Origin: Chitinophagaceae bacterium
Lineage (GTDB): Bacteria > Bacteroidota > Bacteroidia > Chitinophagales > Chitinophagaceae
DNA: 64,000 nucleotides
Assembly (NCBI GenBank): GCA_017853575.1
Contig: JAFMJI010000004.1
Location: 1 to 64,000 of the forward strand
Reading direction: 5' to 3'
The position numbers were made by a program, and so were the translations under genes. The notes beneath the pieces are model-generated. The model saw only the letters and a program-made list of their open reading frames with translations, ran no database searches and was not told the origin of the DNA. Below, piece after piece: positions 9,318 through 18,265 of this stretch. Within the stretch, counting starts at the first letter, position 1, and every line of letters starts with the position of its first letter.

Positions 9318-10169
9318 ATGCTTCAACACCTCATTCAACCTTCATTTGAATACGGTTCTACCAGCTCATCCATGGGCTCAGGGAATTTTCATTTGTGTGT
9401 TGAATTTGGTAGTTGTTATCTTTCGATTTTGGTCTTTGATGACCATAAAGTTCCCATCAGCATAGAGGCGTATACTTTAAAAGAAGGTGTAGATGTGTAT
9501 ACACTTGAATATATTCTGCAAAATGAAAAATATAAAAACATACACTTTGCGAATGTTTTTCTGGTAGCGAATGGGCCCGACAATTGCTTGATTCCTGATA
9601 AATATTTCAAAACACATCTTGTTGAGAGTATCTATAAATCCATTCAAGGAGATGCCAGTGAAGTTCACATCGCCCATGATGAAGTTGATAAATGGGAATT
9701 GATGAATGTTTATGGAGTTGACAAGTTTATCTATCATTTCATGATGGAACAATTCCCACAAACTAAAATTTTGCATTTTGTTTCATTGGGACTGAATACC
9801 GTTTTTAAAAACAACCTCGAAGATTTGGATGCTTTCATGAAATTATATTTCAGTCCAAATTATTTGACCATCCTCCTTGTTAAGGGGGCACAATTACAAT
9901 TTGCGCAGTCAGTTTACTATGAGACCGCTGAAGATGCGATATACCAGGTGTTGAATCTTATCGAAAAGCATGATATGGATCTTTCTACCGTGAAAACTTT
10001 GGTAAGTGGTCATATCGATGCAGATTCTTCTACATGGAAGGAATTGAGAAAATATATCCTGGATATAGACTTTGAAGATTCTTTGATTGAACAATTTGTC
10101 ACGGATGACAGTCTCTCTGTTAGTTCACATTTTTTTACTCCTCATCTTCAGGTTTTGCAATGCGTATAA
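9318..10169 (+). CDS. DUF3822 family protein
   Basis: A 283-residue soluble protein that I match to DUF3822, a Bacteroidota family that sits just upstream of rsmD. No signal peptide or membrane segment is seen. The fold resembles the duplicated actin/hexokinase-like (ASKHA) layout: an early beta strand HLCVEFGSCYLSILVFDDHK, a second half around YLTILLVKGAQLQFAQSVYY, and the turn LVSGHIDADSS. Function is unknown. Its last 10 bases overlap rsmD, which suggests coupled translation. The annotated ATG lies almost on the predicted transcription start, so the true start may be Met19 (ATG at 9372), just before GSGNFHLCVEF. Confidence 0.75.
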   Translation: MLQHLIQPSFEYGSTSSSMGSGNFHLCVEFGSCYLSILVFDDHKVPISIEAYTLKEGVDVYTLEYILQNEKYKNIHFANVFLVANGPDNCLIPDKYFKTHLVESIYKSIQGDASEVHIAHDEVDKWELMNVYGVDKFIYHFMMEQFPQTKILHFVSLGLNTVFKNNLEDLDAFMKLYFSPNYLTILLVKGAQLQFAQSVYYETAEDAIYQVLNLIEKHDMDLSTVKTLVSGHIDADSSTWKELRKYILDIDFEDSLIEQFVTDDSLSVSSHFFTPHLQVLQCV

Positions 10170-10720
10170 TCAGTGGAGAATTGGGTGGGAGAAGGATTAA
10201 CCCGCCTGCAAATATGCCTCATACCAGACCAACTACTGACATTGCCAAAGAAGGTTTATTCAATATTATTCAAAATAATTTAGTGCTGGAAGATGTAAGA
10301 TCTCTAGATCTTTTCGGTGGAACAGGTTGCATCAGTTATGAACTATTTTCAAGAGGTGTAAGGGATTTGACCATCGTGGAAAAAGATCCGGCCATGTTTG
10401 CTTTTATAAAAAAAACAGCATCAGTATTAGGCGTTGATCCTCTTCATTTAATTTTTTCTGATGTATTCAAATACATTCAGAGTTGTTCAGAGAAATTTGA
10501 TTTCATTTTTGCTGGTCCACCTTATGCGTTGGGCAATATTGAGGATTTACCCAAACTGATATTTGAGCAAGGATTATTAAATCCTAATGGTTGGTTTGTA
10601 TTAGAGCATACGCCTAGAAATAATTTTCAACAATTTCCATTTTACAGGACAGAGCGAAAATATGGAACTACCATTTTCTCCATTTTTGTCAATCGTCCCA
10701 CAAATATTGAAGGGCAATGA
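10160..10720 (+). CDS. rsmD: RsmD-like rRNA (guanine-N2) methyltransferase
   Basis: A class I SAM-dependent methyltransferase of the family that modifies G966 of 16S rRNA. The 186-residue protein opens with RIISGELGGRRI and the RPTTDIAKEGLFNII segment typical of RsmD. SAM-binding motif I is LDLFGGTGCISYEL. The catalytic motif IV, normally DPPY or DPPF, reads GPPY here (IFAGPPYAL), so the Asp is replaced by Gly. It overlaps the upstream DUF3822 gene by 10 bp and the downstream gene by 4 bp (ATGA), so all three should be translated together. Confidence 0.9.
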   Translation: MRIISGELGGRRINPPANMPHTRPTTDIAKEGLFNIIQNNLVLEDVRSLDLFGGTGCISYELFSRGVRDLTIVEKDPAMFAFIKKTASVLGVDPLHLIFSDVFKYIQSCSEKFDFIFAGPPYALGNIEDLPKLIFEQGLLNPNGWFVLEHTPRNNFQQFPFYRTERKYGTTIFSIFVNRPTNIEGQ

Positions 10721-11286
10721 AGAAATTAGAAGCAAGAGCTAAATACAAAGAAATTCGCGTTGCCCTTACCCAAAGAGAATTGAATATTAAGCAGGATTTA
10801 CTGCTGATAAAATTTCAAGAGATTTCTCTTCCTTATGCTCAAATAGTTCACACGTATATTCCAAAATATGCAAGCAATGAACCAGATCCAGGACCAATGG
10901 TGGATTGGATGAGGTTTAGGGATCTTGGACTCAAAATATCATATTCCAGAATCAACACATCTGATTTTAGTATGCAGCATTTTTTGCATGACGATGAAAT
11001 GTTTTTTCAGGAAAATTCATTTGGTATACCAGAGCCTGTAGGTGGAGTTGAAATTTCTCCTGAAATGATTGATATCGCGTTTGTTCCTTTACTGGCTTTT
11101 GATACAGAAGGGAATCGCATTGGGTACGGAAAAGGTTATTATGACCGCTTTCTGGCCAGGTGCAGAAAAGATATCATTACCATTGGACTCTCTTTCTTTC
11201 CGCCACTGGATAAAGTGGACGACATCGATTTCTTCGACAAAAAGATCGATTTTTGCATAACACCAGAATGTGTATATGCTTTTTAA
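10717..11286 (+). CDS. 5-formyltetrahydrofolate cyclo-ligase
   Basis: Converts 5-formyl-THF to 5,10-methenyl-THF using ATP, returning the storage folate to one-carbon metabolism. The protein has 189 residues, the usual size. Family signatures are the N-terminal KYKEIRVALTQRE region, FVPLLAFDTEGNRIGYGKGYYDRFL (the substrate/ATP-binding block GYGKGYYDRFL) and a late FDKKIDFCITPE. Cytoplasmic. The start codon overlaps the rsmD stop in ATGA. The end overlaps the start of lpxK. Confidence 0.93.
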   Translation: MKKLEARAKYKEIRVALTQRELNIKQDLLLIKFQEISLPYAQIVHTYIPKYASNEPDPGPMVDWMRFRDLGLKISYSRINTSDFSMQHFLHDDEMFFQENSFGIPEPVGGVEISPEMIDIAFVPLLAFDTEGNRIGYGKGYYDRFLARCRKDIITIGLSFFPPLDKVDDIDFFDKKIDFCITPECVYAF

Positions 11287-12370
11287 AAACGTATATCTCC
11301 GTTCATTCAGATTATTTCTGTTTCCTCTGTCGTTATTATATGGCGGAATCCTCATGTTAAAGAATTATCTGTACGATAAGAAAATAATTGAAAGTATTGA
11401 GTTCAACATCCCCATCATTGGAGTTGGTAATCTTTCCATTGGAGGAACTGGGAAATCTCCCATGGTAGATTACTTGGCCGGCTTATTGAAATCTCATTTT
11501 CCTATCGCGACACTCAGTAGGGGATATCGAAGAAGAACTTCGGGTTATGTATTGGCAAATGAATTATCTACTTCCATTGAAATCGGTGATGAGCCCATGC
11601 AATTTCATTTATCTCATCCAGAAATAGCCGTGGCGGTAGGAGAAAAACGTATTGAAGCTGTCCCTCAATTGCTTTATGATCGTCCAGATACAAAACTGAT
11701 CATATTGGATGATGCTTTCCAACATCGAGAAATCAAAGCGGGACTGGATATCCTGTTAACGGATTATTCCAATCTATACACGCGTGATTTTTTTCTTCCC
11801 ACCGGTGATTTAAGAGATCAAAAAAGCAGCGCCCATCAAGCAAAAATTATTGTTGTTACAAAGTGTCCGCCTTTATTAACGCACGAAGAAGCATTAGCTA
11901 TTAAAAATGAATTGAACTTACTTCCGCATCAACAACTATTTTTTACATCGATTGAATATGGTGATCCATATCATATCATTACAAAAGAGAAAAGACAATT
12001 GACAAAACAAGATGAAGTTTTGTTAATATGTGGCATTGCAAATCCTGAACCACTTACGAATTACATACATGAGATTTCAAAGACATACGATGCTATTTTT
12101 TACAGGGACCATCATATTTATAACATCGATGATCTTTCTGATATGAAAATGAGATTTGATCTTATTCATTCGGAAGAAAAAATGTATCTTACTACTGACA
12201 AAGATGCAGTTCGCCTTGTAAAATTCAAAGACCGCATCATGAACCTTCCCTTTTATGTATTGCCAATCAGCTTGAAATTTCTTTTTAATCAGAAAGAAGT
12301 ATTTGATCAATTGATTTTGCAGTATCCAATAAGTTTTTATCAGAATATTGGTTCTGATATAGTACAATAA
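11276..12370 (+). CDS. lpxK: Tetraacyldisaccharide 4'-kinase
   Basis: LpxK phosphorylates the lipid A disaccharide at the 4' position at the inner membrane, a step of the Raetz pathway. An N-terminal hydrophobic anchor (about residues 8-28) precedes the P-loop IIGVGNLSIGGTGKSPMVDYL. LSRGYRRR and ILDDAFQHREIK follow, both standard LpxK landmarks. I use ATG at 11276 (364 residues); a GTG two codons earlier (11270) is the alternative. Either start lies inside the end of the upstream cyclo-ligase gene, so translation is likely coupled. The presence of lpxK shows that the cell makes phosphorylated lipid A. Confidence 0.94.
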   Translation: MLFKNVYLRSFRLFLFPLSLLYGGILMLKNYLYDKKIIESIEFNIPIIGVGNLSIGGTGKSPMVDYLAGLLKSHFPIATLSRGYRRRTSGYVLANELSTSIEIGDEPMQFHLSHPEIAVAVGEKRIEAVPQLLYDRPDTKLIILDDAFQHREIKAGLDILLTDYSNLYTRDFFLPTGDLRDQKSSAHQAKIIVVTKCPPLLTHEEALAIKNELNLLPHQQLFFTSIEYGDPYHIITKEKRQLTKQDEVLLICGIANPEPLTNYIHEISKTYDAIFYRDHHIYNIDDLSDMKMRFDLIHSEEKMYLTTDKDAVRLVKFKDRIMNLPFYVLPISLKFLFNQKEVFDQLILQYPISFYQNIGSDIVQ

Positions 12371-12375
12371 TAAAT

Positions 12376-14376
12376 ATGCCACGAAAAGAAAAAAAGAAAC
12401 GAAACAAAGAATATAAACGACAGCCTACACTTTATAAAGGCAGATTGGAAATCACAAGATCTGGAATGGGATTTGTGGTGGTAGAGGGGCTGGAAAAAGA
12501 TGTGATTATTCGTCCCAATGATTTTAATAAAGCATTTCATGGTGATCTGGTAAGGGTAGAGGTTACCAAGGGAGATGCGAAGTCAGGCAGAATGCAAGGT
12601 GTGATTGTGCAGGTCATTGAACGAAAACAAAAGCAATTTGTAGGAGTAGTTGAAGTAAACAGAGATTTTGCTTTTTTTATACCAGATACAACCAAGCCCA
12701 TTCCTGATTTTTTCATACCTGCCAATTTACTGCATGGTGCAAAAGATGGACAGAAAGTAATTGCTCAGATTGTTGCTTGGGAAAAAAATGATAAACGTCC
12801 GCGTGGCGAAGTCGTGGAAGTTGTTACTCCTGAAAAAGAGGCTGATCTAGCCATGAAGGAAATTCTTATACAACAGGGTTTTCCGCTTTCTTTTACCGAT
12901 GAAGTAATGGAAGAATCATCCAGGATCCCTGATCTTATATCAAAAACTGAGATTAAGAAAAGGAGGGATATGCGTGATACCCTCACATTTACCATTGATC
13001 CTGTTGATGCAAAAGACTTTGATGATGCAATTAGTTACAATAAACTGAAAAACGGTCATCTCGAAATTGGTGTTCACATTGCAGATGTGAGTTTTTATAT
13101 TGATGAAGACAGCGCATTGGATGTTTCTGCATATGAAAGAGCAACATCTGTGTATTTGCCAGATCGAGTTGTGCCCATGTTGCCTGAACGAATTTCTAAT
13201 GAACTCTGTTCTCTTCGTCCACATGAAGACAAGCTTACATATTCATGTGTTTTTCAAATCAATGCAAAAGGAGAGATCAAGGATTGTTGGATGGGAAGAA
13301 CTGTTATACATTCTAACCACCGATTTACATATGAAGATGTGCAGGAAATTATTGAAACTGGAACAGGTCTTTATGACAAAGAGGTATTGCATTTAAATGA
13401 GATTGCCCGAAAGTTCAGGGCAAAGCGTATGAAAGAAGGAGCCATTAATTTTTCATCTCAAGAAGTCAGATTCAAATTGGATGAAAAAGGAACGCCCATT
13501 GGAGTGGTAATAAAGGAAAGCAAAGAATCACATCAGTTAATTGAAGAATTGATGTTGTTGGCCAATCGAATGGTGGCAGAGAGAGTTTCTAAAATAAAAT
13601 TGTCTGATAAACCCATCCCATTTCCTTACAGGATACATGATCAACCCGATGAAGAAAAATTGATCCCCTTCGTAGAATTCGCCAAGAAATATGGGTATCA
13701 TTTTAGCACAAAGTCTCCGGATGACATCGCTAAATCATTTAATGATATGCTTTCAAGGGTTCAAGGTCTACCTGAGCAAAGGGTGTTGGAGCAGATGGGG
13801 ATCAGAACCATGGCAAAAGCTGTCTACACATCCAAAAATATCGGTCATTATGGTTTAGGATTTGAGCATTACTGTCATTTTACCTCTCCAATCAGAAGAT
13901 ACCCCGATATTCTGGTTCATAGGGTGCTTACAACTATATTGGATAATGATCCCAAGGCCGATAAGAAGATCGAGCAAAAATGTATTCATTCAAGTGAGAG
14001 GGAGCGGGCAGCAATGGAGGCTGAAAGAGCAGCCAACAAATACAAGCAGGTAGAATTCATGAAACAGTTTTTGGGTGATGAATTTGATGCAGTAATTTCT
14101 GGTGTGGCAAGCTTTGGATTCTGGGCAGAAACGGTAGATCAGAAATGTGAAGGTTTAATCAGTGCAACTTCGTTGCTCGATTATGATGATTTTGTTTATC
14201 ACGAGGCTGAATATGCTCTGATTGGGAAGCGCTCTGGCTGGGCATTTAGAATAGGAGATACGGTAAAAATTAAAGTAGTTGCAGCCAATCTTTCAAAGCG
14301 TCAGTTGGATTATGAATGGATCATGGATATTGGATTCAAAGGGGCATCTATTTCTACCAGAAAAAATAAACGATAA
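12376..14376 (+). CDS. rnr: Ribonuclease R
   Basis: A 3'-to-5' exoribonuclease of the RNB family (RNase II/R) that degrades structured RNA. The 666-residue protein starts with a basic tail (PRKEKKKRNKEYKRQ). Cold-shock-type OB domains follow (GRLEITRSGMGFVVVEG). The RNB catalytic domain has DPVDAKDFDDAISY with the metal-binding Asp cluster, IADVSFYI and YLPDRVVPMLPE, and ends near HFTSPIRRYPDILVHR. A C-terminal S1 domain spans about 570-650. It is somewhat shorter than E. coli RNase R, since the lysine-rich C-terminal tail is brief. It begins 5 bp after lpxK and is probably in the same transcript. Confidence 0.97.
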   Translation: MPRKEKKKRNKEYKRQPTLYKGRLEITRSGMGFVVVEGLEKDVIIRPNDFNKAFHGDLVRVEVTKGDAKSGRMQGVIVQVIERKQKQFVGVVEVNRDFAFFIPDTTKPIPDFFIPANLLHGAKDGQKVIAQIVAWEKNDKRPRGEVVEVVTPEKEADLAMKEILIQQGFPLSFTDEVMEESSRIPDLISKTEIKKRRDMRDTLTFTIDPVDAKDFDDAISYNKLKNGHLEIGVHIADVSFYIDEDSALDVSAYERATSVYLPDRVVPMLPERISNELCSLRPHEDKLTYSCVFQINAKGEIKDCWMGRTVIHSNHRFTYEDVQEIIETGTGLYDKEVLHLNEIARKFRAKRMKEGAINFSSQEVRFKLDEKGTPIGVVIKESKESHQLIEELMLLANRMVAERVSKIKLSDKPIPFPYRIHDQPDEEKLIPFVEFAKKYGYHFSTKSPDDIAKSFNDMLSRVQGLPEQRVLEQMGIRTMAKAVYTSKNIGHYGLGFEHYCHFTSPIRRYPDILVHRVLTTILDNDPKADKKIEQKCIHSSERERAAMEAERAANKYKQVEFMKQFLGDEFDAVISGVASFGFWAETVDQKCEGLISATSLLDYDDFVYHEAEYALIGKRSGWAFRIGDTVKIKVVAANLSKRQLDYEWIMDIGFKGASISTRKNKR

Positions 14377-14420
14377 GAAAGCTTCATTTGTTATCTTCGA
14401 AGCATTGATCCAATCAATTT

Positions 14421-15386
14421 ATGTCTTCCATAGAATCACTTCAGATATCTTTTGAATCATATTTCAATCACAGGCATTTTCCTTTGGTTCCTGAAACGCT
14501 GTATAACCCTTTGGAAGATTTTCTTTCAAACAGTGGAAAAAGAATTCGTCCAGTGCTTTGTCTTTTGGGAAACGAGCTGTTTGATGAGATTCATTCAGAT
14601 GCATATCATTTAGCGGCAGCGGTAGAATTGTTTCACAATTTCACATTGGTTCATGATGACATCATGGACAAAGCACCATTGCGTAGGGGAAAGCCTACCG
14701 TGCATCAGATCCATGGAGAGTCGACTGCATTGCTGGGCGGTGATGTAATGATGGTCGTTGCATATGATTATCTCAACAAAATTGAAAGTCCGCATCTAAA
14801 AAAAGTAATTCATCTGTTTAATAAGACAGCCAAAGAAGTTTGTCAAGGACAGCAGTTGGATATGGACTTTGAGAAAATGGATGCGGTGGGATTGGATGAG
14901 TATATTCACATGATTCAATTAAAGACTTCTGTCTTGCTTGCAGCTAGTTTACAGCTCGGAAGCATCATTGGAGGTGCCAGCGAATATAATCAAGGCCATC
15001 TATATGAATTTGGCAGAAATCTTGGTATAGCTTTTCAAATTCAAGACGATTATTTAGATGCATTTGGTGATCCATCAAAATTTGGTAAACAAGTTGGCGG
15101 GGATGTTCAGAGCAATAAAAAAACTTTTTTGCTGATTCATGCATTGGAGACCGCAAAAGGTGATGACTTGGATGAATTACATCGATTGCTGAAACTTCAA
15201 TCAACTGATAAAGTTGAAAAAGTATTGGATATCTACAGAAGGTGCAGTATTGATGAGTGGGCAAATACACTCAAAGAATCATACCTTAAAAAAGCTTATC
15301 ATCATCTCGATGAAATTGCTGTTTCTTCCAATCGAAAACATACACTCAGGGCACTTGCGGAGTATCTCATTAAACGTGATAAATAA
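14421..15386 (+). CDS. Polyprenyl diphosphate synthase
   Basis: A trans-prenyltransferase that elongates allylic diphosphates with isopentenyl diphosphate, probably for menaquinone side chains. The 321-residue protein has the first Asp-rich motif in LVHDDIMDKAPLRRGKPTVH, then GGDVMM, and the second Asp-rich motif in FQIQDDYLDAFGD followed by the QVGGDVQSNKKTFL segment. No bulky-residue rule can be applied with certainty, so product chain length is left open. Cytoplasmic or membrane-peripheral. It starts 44 bp after rnr, with the permease next on the same strand. Confidence 0.95.
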   Translation: MSSIESLQISFESYFNHRHFPLVPETLYNPLEDFLSNSGKRIRPVLCLLGNELFDEIHSDAYHLAAAVELFHNFTLVHDDIMDKAPLRRGKPTVHQIHGESTALLGGDVMMVVAYDYLNKIESPHLKKVIHLFNKTAKEVCQGQQLDMDFEKMDAVGLDEYIHMIQLKTSVLLAASLQLGSIIGGASEYNQGHLYEFGRNLGIAFQIQDDYLDAFGDPSKFGKQVGGDVQSNKKTFLLIHALETAKGDDLDELHRLLKLQSTDKVEKVLDIYRRCSIDEWANTLKESYLKKAYHHLDEIAVSSNRKHTLRALAEYLIKRDK

Positions 15387-15394
15387 ATTTTCCT

Positions 15395-17059
15395 TTGAAA
15401 AGTATATTTAGAAAAAAATCTCTTTCATCGTTGAGCAGTGAAGTTGATTTACATGCGCATAGCGATGGAGGTCTGAAACGTGTATTGACTGTTAAAGACC
15501 TTACACTCATGGGAGTTGCAGCTGTTATAGGTGGAGGTATTTTTACCACCATCGGATCTGCAGCTTATAATGGTGGTCCTGGAGTAATCTTTCTTTTTAT
15601 GATCACTGCTGTAACATGTGGGTTTACTGCATTGTGTTATGCAGAATTTGCATCTAGGATCCCAGTTGCAGGAAGTGCGTATACTTATTCTTATGTGAGC
15701 TTTGGTGAAGTAGTTGCATGGATAATAGGATGGGCATTGATTTTGGAGTATGCCATTGGCAATATCGTAGTGGCCATCTCATGGAGTGCATATTTTAACA
15801 ACATTCTACAAGCAATTGGTATTTCATTGCCAGACTGGTTAACCATTGGATACCAAACTGCCAGCATTCAGTATGATCAAGCTCTTGCAGCTGGGAAAGA
15901 CACCTCTCAACTTATTTATTCTCATGCCCCTACTTTTTTGGGAATTCATTTCATTGTTAATCTACCTGCATTTGTAATCGTAGCATTGATTACTTGGTTG
16001 GCTTATGTTGGAATTCAGGAAAGCAAAAAAACAGCCAATGCGATGGTGATGCTGAAGATTGTTGTATTGATTTTAATTGCACTGGTTGGTTTCTGGTATA
16101 TTTTTTCACATAATACATTGGACAATTGGAAGCCATTTCTTCCCAATGGAATGTCTGGTGTTTTGAAGGGGGTATCCGCAGTATTTTTTGCATATATAGG
16201 ATTTGATGCAATTTCAACAACCGCAGAAGAATGCGCCAATCCACAGCGTGATTTACCCAAGGGAATGATATATTCTTTGATCCTTTGTACTGTAATCTAT
16301 ATAGTAACGGCATTGGTTATAACAGGGCTCGTTCGTTATTCTGAATTCCAATACGTAACAGACCCACTTGCTTTTGTATTTGAACGCATCAACATGGGAA
16401 AGGTTGGCTTTATTATTTCAATCAGTGCAGTAGTTGCCGCCTCCAGTGTATTGTTGGTTTTTCAAATTGGTCAGCCCAGGATCTGGATGGTGATGAGCAG
16501 GGATGGCTTGCTTCCTAAGTCATTTGGAAAAGTTGATAAAAAATACAAAACACCGGGCTTTTCAACCATTATCACAGGATTATTCGTAGGAAGTTTTGTG
16601 CTTTTCATTGATGATAAATTAATGACCGATCTTACCAGTATTGGAACCTTGTTCGCATTTGCTTTGGTAAGCGGAGGTGTGATGCTATTGCCACGAATCG
16701 AAAAACAAAAAGGAAAATTTTCATTGCCCTATATTAATGCAAAATGGATTTTTCCATTGTTGTATTTGATTTTTTTATATTTTTTCAATGAAAGAGTTAT
16801 CGCTGCATTCACACACATTTCCGAAGAAGGTTATCAGGAGATATTATTTATGTTTTTTGTTTTGCTCGCTGGAGGACTCTCCTGTATTGCATTTGTAAAA
16901 AGTCTTTCATTGATACCATTGTTGGGCGTTAGCTGTTGTATGTATCTCATGGTGGAAATCCCGGCAAATAGCTGGTTGGTATTTTTTGGTTGGATGTTAT
17001 TGGGATTGATGATTTACTTTTTTTATGGTAGAAGAAAGAGTAAGCTGAATGTATCATGA
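15395..17059 (+). CDS. APC family amino-acid permease (cationic type)
   Basis: A 554-residue inner-membrane transporter of the amino acid-polyamine-organocation superfamily, closest in pattern to the CAT/YfnA branch. It has a charged N-terminal tail (KSIFRKKSL), then about 12-14 hydrophobic segments. TM1 contains GVAAVIGGGIFTTIG, the unwound Gly-rich substrate site. A CAT-like block FFAYIGFDAISTTAEECANPQRDLP is clear. The start is TTG at 15395, because the first ATG in frame falls inside TM1 and would delete the conserved tail. It begins 8 bp after the prenyl synthase gene and its stop overlaps the next gene in ATGA. Substrate is inferred, not shown. Confidence 0.92.
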   Translation: MKSIFRKKSLSSLSSEVDLHAHSDGGLKRVLTVKDLTLMGVAAVIGGGIFTTIGSAAYNGGPGVIFLFMITAVTCGFTALCYAEFASRIPVAGSAYTYSYVSFGEVVAWIIGWALILEYAIGNIVVAISWSAYFNNILQAIGISLPDWLTIGYQTASIQYDQALAAGKDTSQLIYSHAPTFLGIHFIVNLPAFVIVALITWLAYVGIQESKKTANAMVMLKIVVLILIALVGFWYIFSHNTLDNWKPFLPNGMSGVLKGVSAVFFAYIGFDAISTTAEECANPQRDLPKGMIYSLILCTVIYIVTALVITGLVRYSEFQYVTDPLAFVFERINMGKVGFIISISAVVAASSVLLVFQIGQPRIWMVMSRDGLLPKSFGKVDKKYKTPGFSTIITGLFVGSFVLFIDDKLMTDLTSIGTLFAFALVSGGVMLLPRIEKQKGKFSLPYINAKWIFPLLYLIFLYFFNERVIAAFTHISEEGYQEILFMFFVLLAGGLSCIAFVKSLSLIPLLGVSCCMYLMVEIPANSWLVFFGWMLLGLMIYFFYGRRKSKLNVS

Positions 17060-17811
17060 AGTTTCAAGAAGGTGACAAAATTATTGTGACTGCAACAGGT
17101 GAAAGAGGTTTTGTTGTTGAATGGATCAATAACAAAATGTTGACCATTGAAGTGGATGGGACACAGTTCCCAGTTTATGCCGATCAAATAGATTTTCCAT
17201 ATTTTGAAGAATTCTCCAAGAAGAAAACATTTGAACAAAAAAAGCATGTTGTAAGAGAAATTCCGAGAAAAGAAAAACGAATAGAAAAGAATGTTCCAAG
17301 AGATGGAGTACATCTTTCTTTTTTCCCCATCTTAGACAAGGATGTGTTCGATGAAAATCTCTTTTCATACTATCGAGTTTATCTATTAAATCATACCGAT
17401 GATGATTTGTTTGTTCATTTCACAATCCTTTATAAGGATCTAAAAGATATAGAAACGAAGCATCAGATTACGGCTTTGGAAGATTTATATCTTTTTGATT
17501 TATCCTTTGATCGTTTAAATGATCAGCCTAAGATTTTATTACTGTTTTCCCTGGTCAAATCAAATCCACAAAAGGCAACCCAGTTTCAAGTGGAATTCAG
17601 ACCAAAGCCCAAGCAGTTTCTAAAATTGTCTGAGAGTACCATTGAAGCGCACAATGCATCTTTTAATTTTCTTTTATTTGACAATTTTCCGAGTAAAGAG
17701 TTTGAATATCAAATGCCCCTCTCTGATAAAGAAGAGCCCATCGTGGACGATGGCACCATTGATCTATCTCAATTGTTAAAAGCCGGGTTTAAAGTGAAAA
17801 AAAAGGGTTGA
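17056..17811 (+). CDS. DUF2027-like protein without Smr domain
   Basis: A 251-residue cytoplasmic protein. The N-terminus (KFQEGDKIIVTATGERGFV) resembles the small SH3-like start of DUF2027 proteins, and about residues 85-190 (HLSFFPILDKDVF, VYLLNHTDDDLFVHF) resemble their central beta domain. Most relatives I know of carry a C-terminal Smr nuclease-like domain; here the protein stops after an acidic stretch and a basic KVKKKG tail, with rnpB directly after. A Lys/Glu-rich linker lies at about 55-82. The ATGA overlap with the permease implies coupled translation. Family assignment is from memory of the pattern and moderately sure; function is unknown. Confidence 0.6.
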   Translation: MKFQEGDKIIVTATGERGFVVEWINNKMLTIEVDGTQFPVYADQIDFPYFEEFSKKKTFEQKKHVVREIPRKEKRIEKNVPRDGVHLSFFPILDKDVFDENLFSYYRVYLLNHTDDDLFVHFTILYKDLKDIETKHQITALEDLYLFDLSFDRLNDQPKILLLFSLVKSNPQKATQFQVEFRPKPKQFLKLSESTIEAHNASFNFLLFDNFPSKEFEYQMPLSDKEEPIVDDGTIDLSQLLKAGFKVKKKG

Positions 17812-17823
17812 TTTCCTTTCAGA

Positions 17824-17853
17824 TTTCCAGCCGTTTATTTATTTGTAGCTTTG
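17824..17853 (+). promoter_or_regulatory. rnpB promoter
   Basis: TTTC (17824-17827), an 18-bp spacer and TAGCTTTG (17846-17853) fit the Bacteroidota TTTG/TAnnTTTG promoter with one mismatch. The predicted transcription start falls at about 17858, exactly where the first paired base of RNase P helix P1 begins. Confidence 0.65.
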
Positions 17854-17857
17854 CATT

Positions 17858-18214
17858 GCTGTAATTGCTATCGCGTTTCTTTGAAACGAGGAAAGTCCGG
17901 ACAGCATAGAGCATCGCACCGGTGAACAGCCGGGTCTCGATTTATCGGGAACAGAAAGTGCCACAGAAAATAACCGTCCGCCTTTGGCGGATAAGGGTGA
18001 AAACGGGAGGTAAGAGCTCCCGGCAACCTCCAGTAATGGCGGTTGGGGGTAAACCTTGCGTGCTGAAATGCCACATAGGTTCTGGTAACGAAAGTTGGAG
18101 AATGACTCGTTCTCTCTGAAAAGGCCGGAATGGGTAGGCAGCTTGATTCTCCAGGGCAACCTGAAGAACAGATAAATGATAGCATGTAACAGAATCCGGC
18201 TTATTTATTGCAGC
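17858..18214 (+). ncRNA. rnpB: RNase P RNA (class A)
   Basis: The catalytic RNA that trims 5' leaders from pre-tRNAs. Conserved blocks are GAGGAAAGTCCGGAC (about 17888-17902), ACAGAAAGTGCCACAGAAAA near 17951-17970, GGTAAGAGCTCCCGG, GGGGGTAAACCTTGCG, and the 3' AGATAAATGATAGC and ACAGAATCCGGCTTAT. Helix P1 closes the molecule: GCUGUAAU (17858-17865) pairs with AUUGCAGC (18207-18214), with one G-U pair. It has its own promoter upstream and a Rho-independent terminator just after. Confidence 0.97.
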
Positions 18215-18215
18215 A

Positions 18216-18248
18216 AAAAGGCCTTCAAGATTGAAGGCCTTTTTTTTA
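18216..18248 (+). terminator. Terminator after rnpB
   Basis: Stem AAGGCCTTCAA / TTGAAGGCCTT with a 2-base GA loop, followed by a run of eight T, two bases after RNase P helix P1. Flanking A and T runs make it potentially bidirectional, so it may also end the leftward gene at 18266. Confidence 0.85.
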
Positions 18249-18265
18249 ATCAGAGCATCAACGAA

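Noticed and set aside
14380-14410. GCTTC...GAAGC hairpin after rnr
   Set aside because: A 5-bp stem with a 13-base loop and no T run is not a convincing terminator.
17839-18185. Open frames on both strands of about 65-106 codons
   Set aside because: They fall inside RNase P RNA, whose conserved blocks and closing helix explain the sequence.
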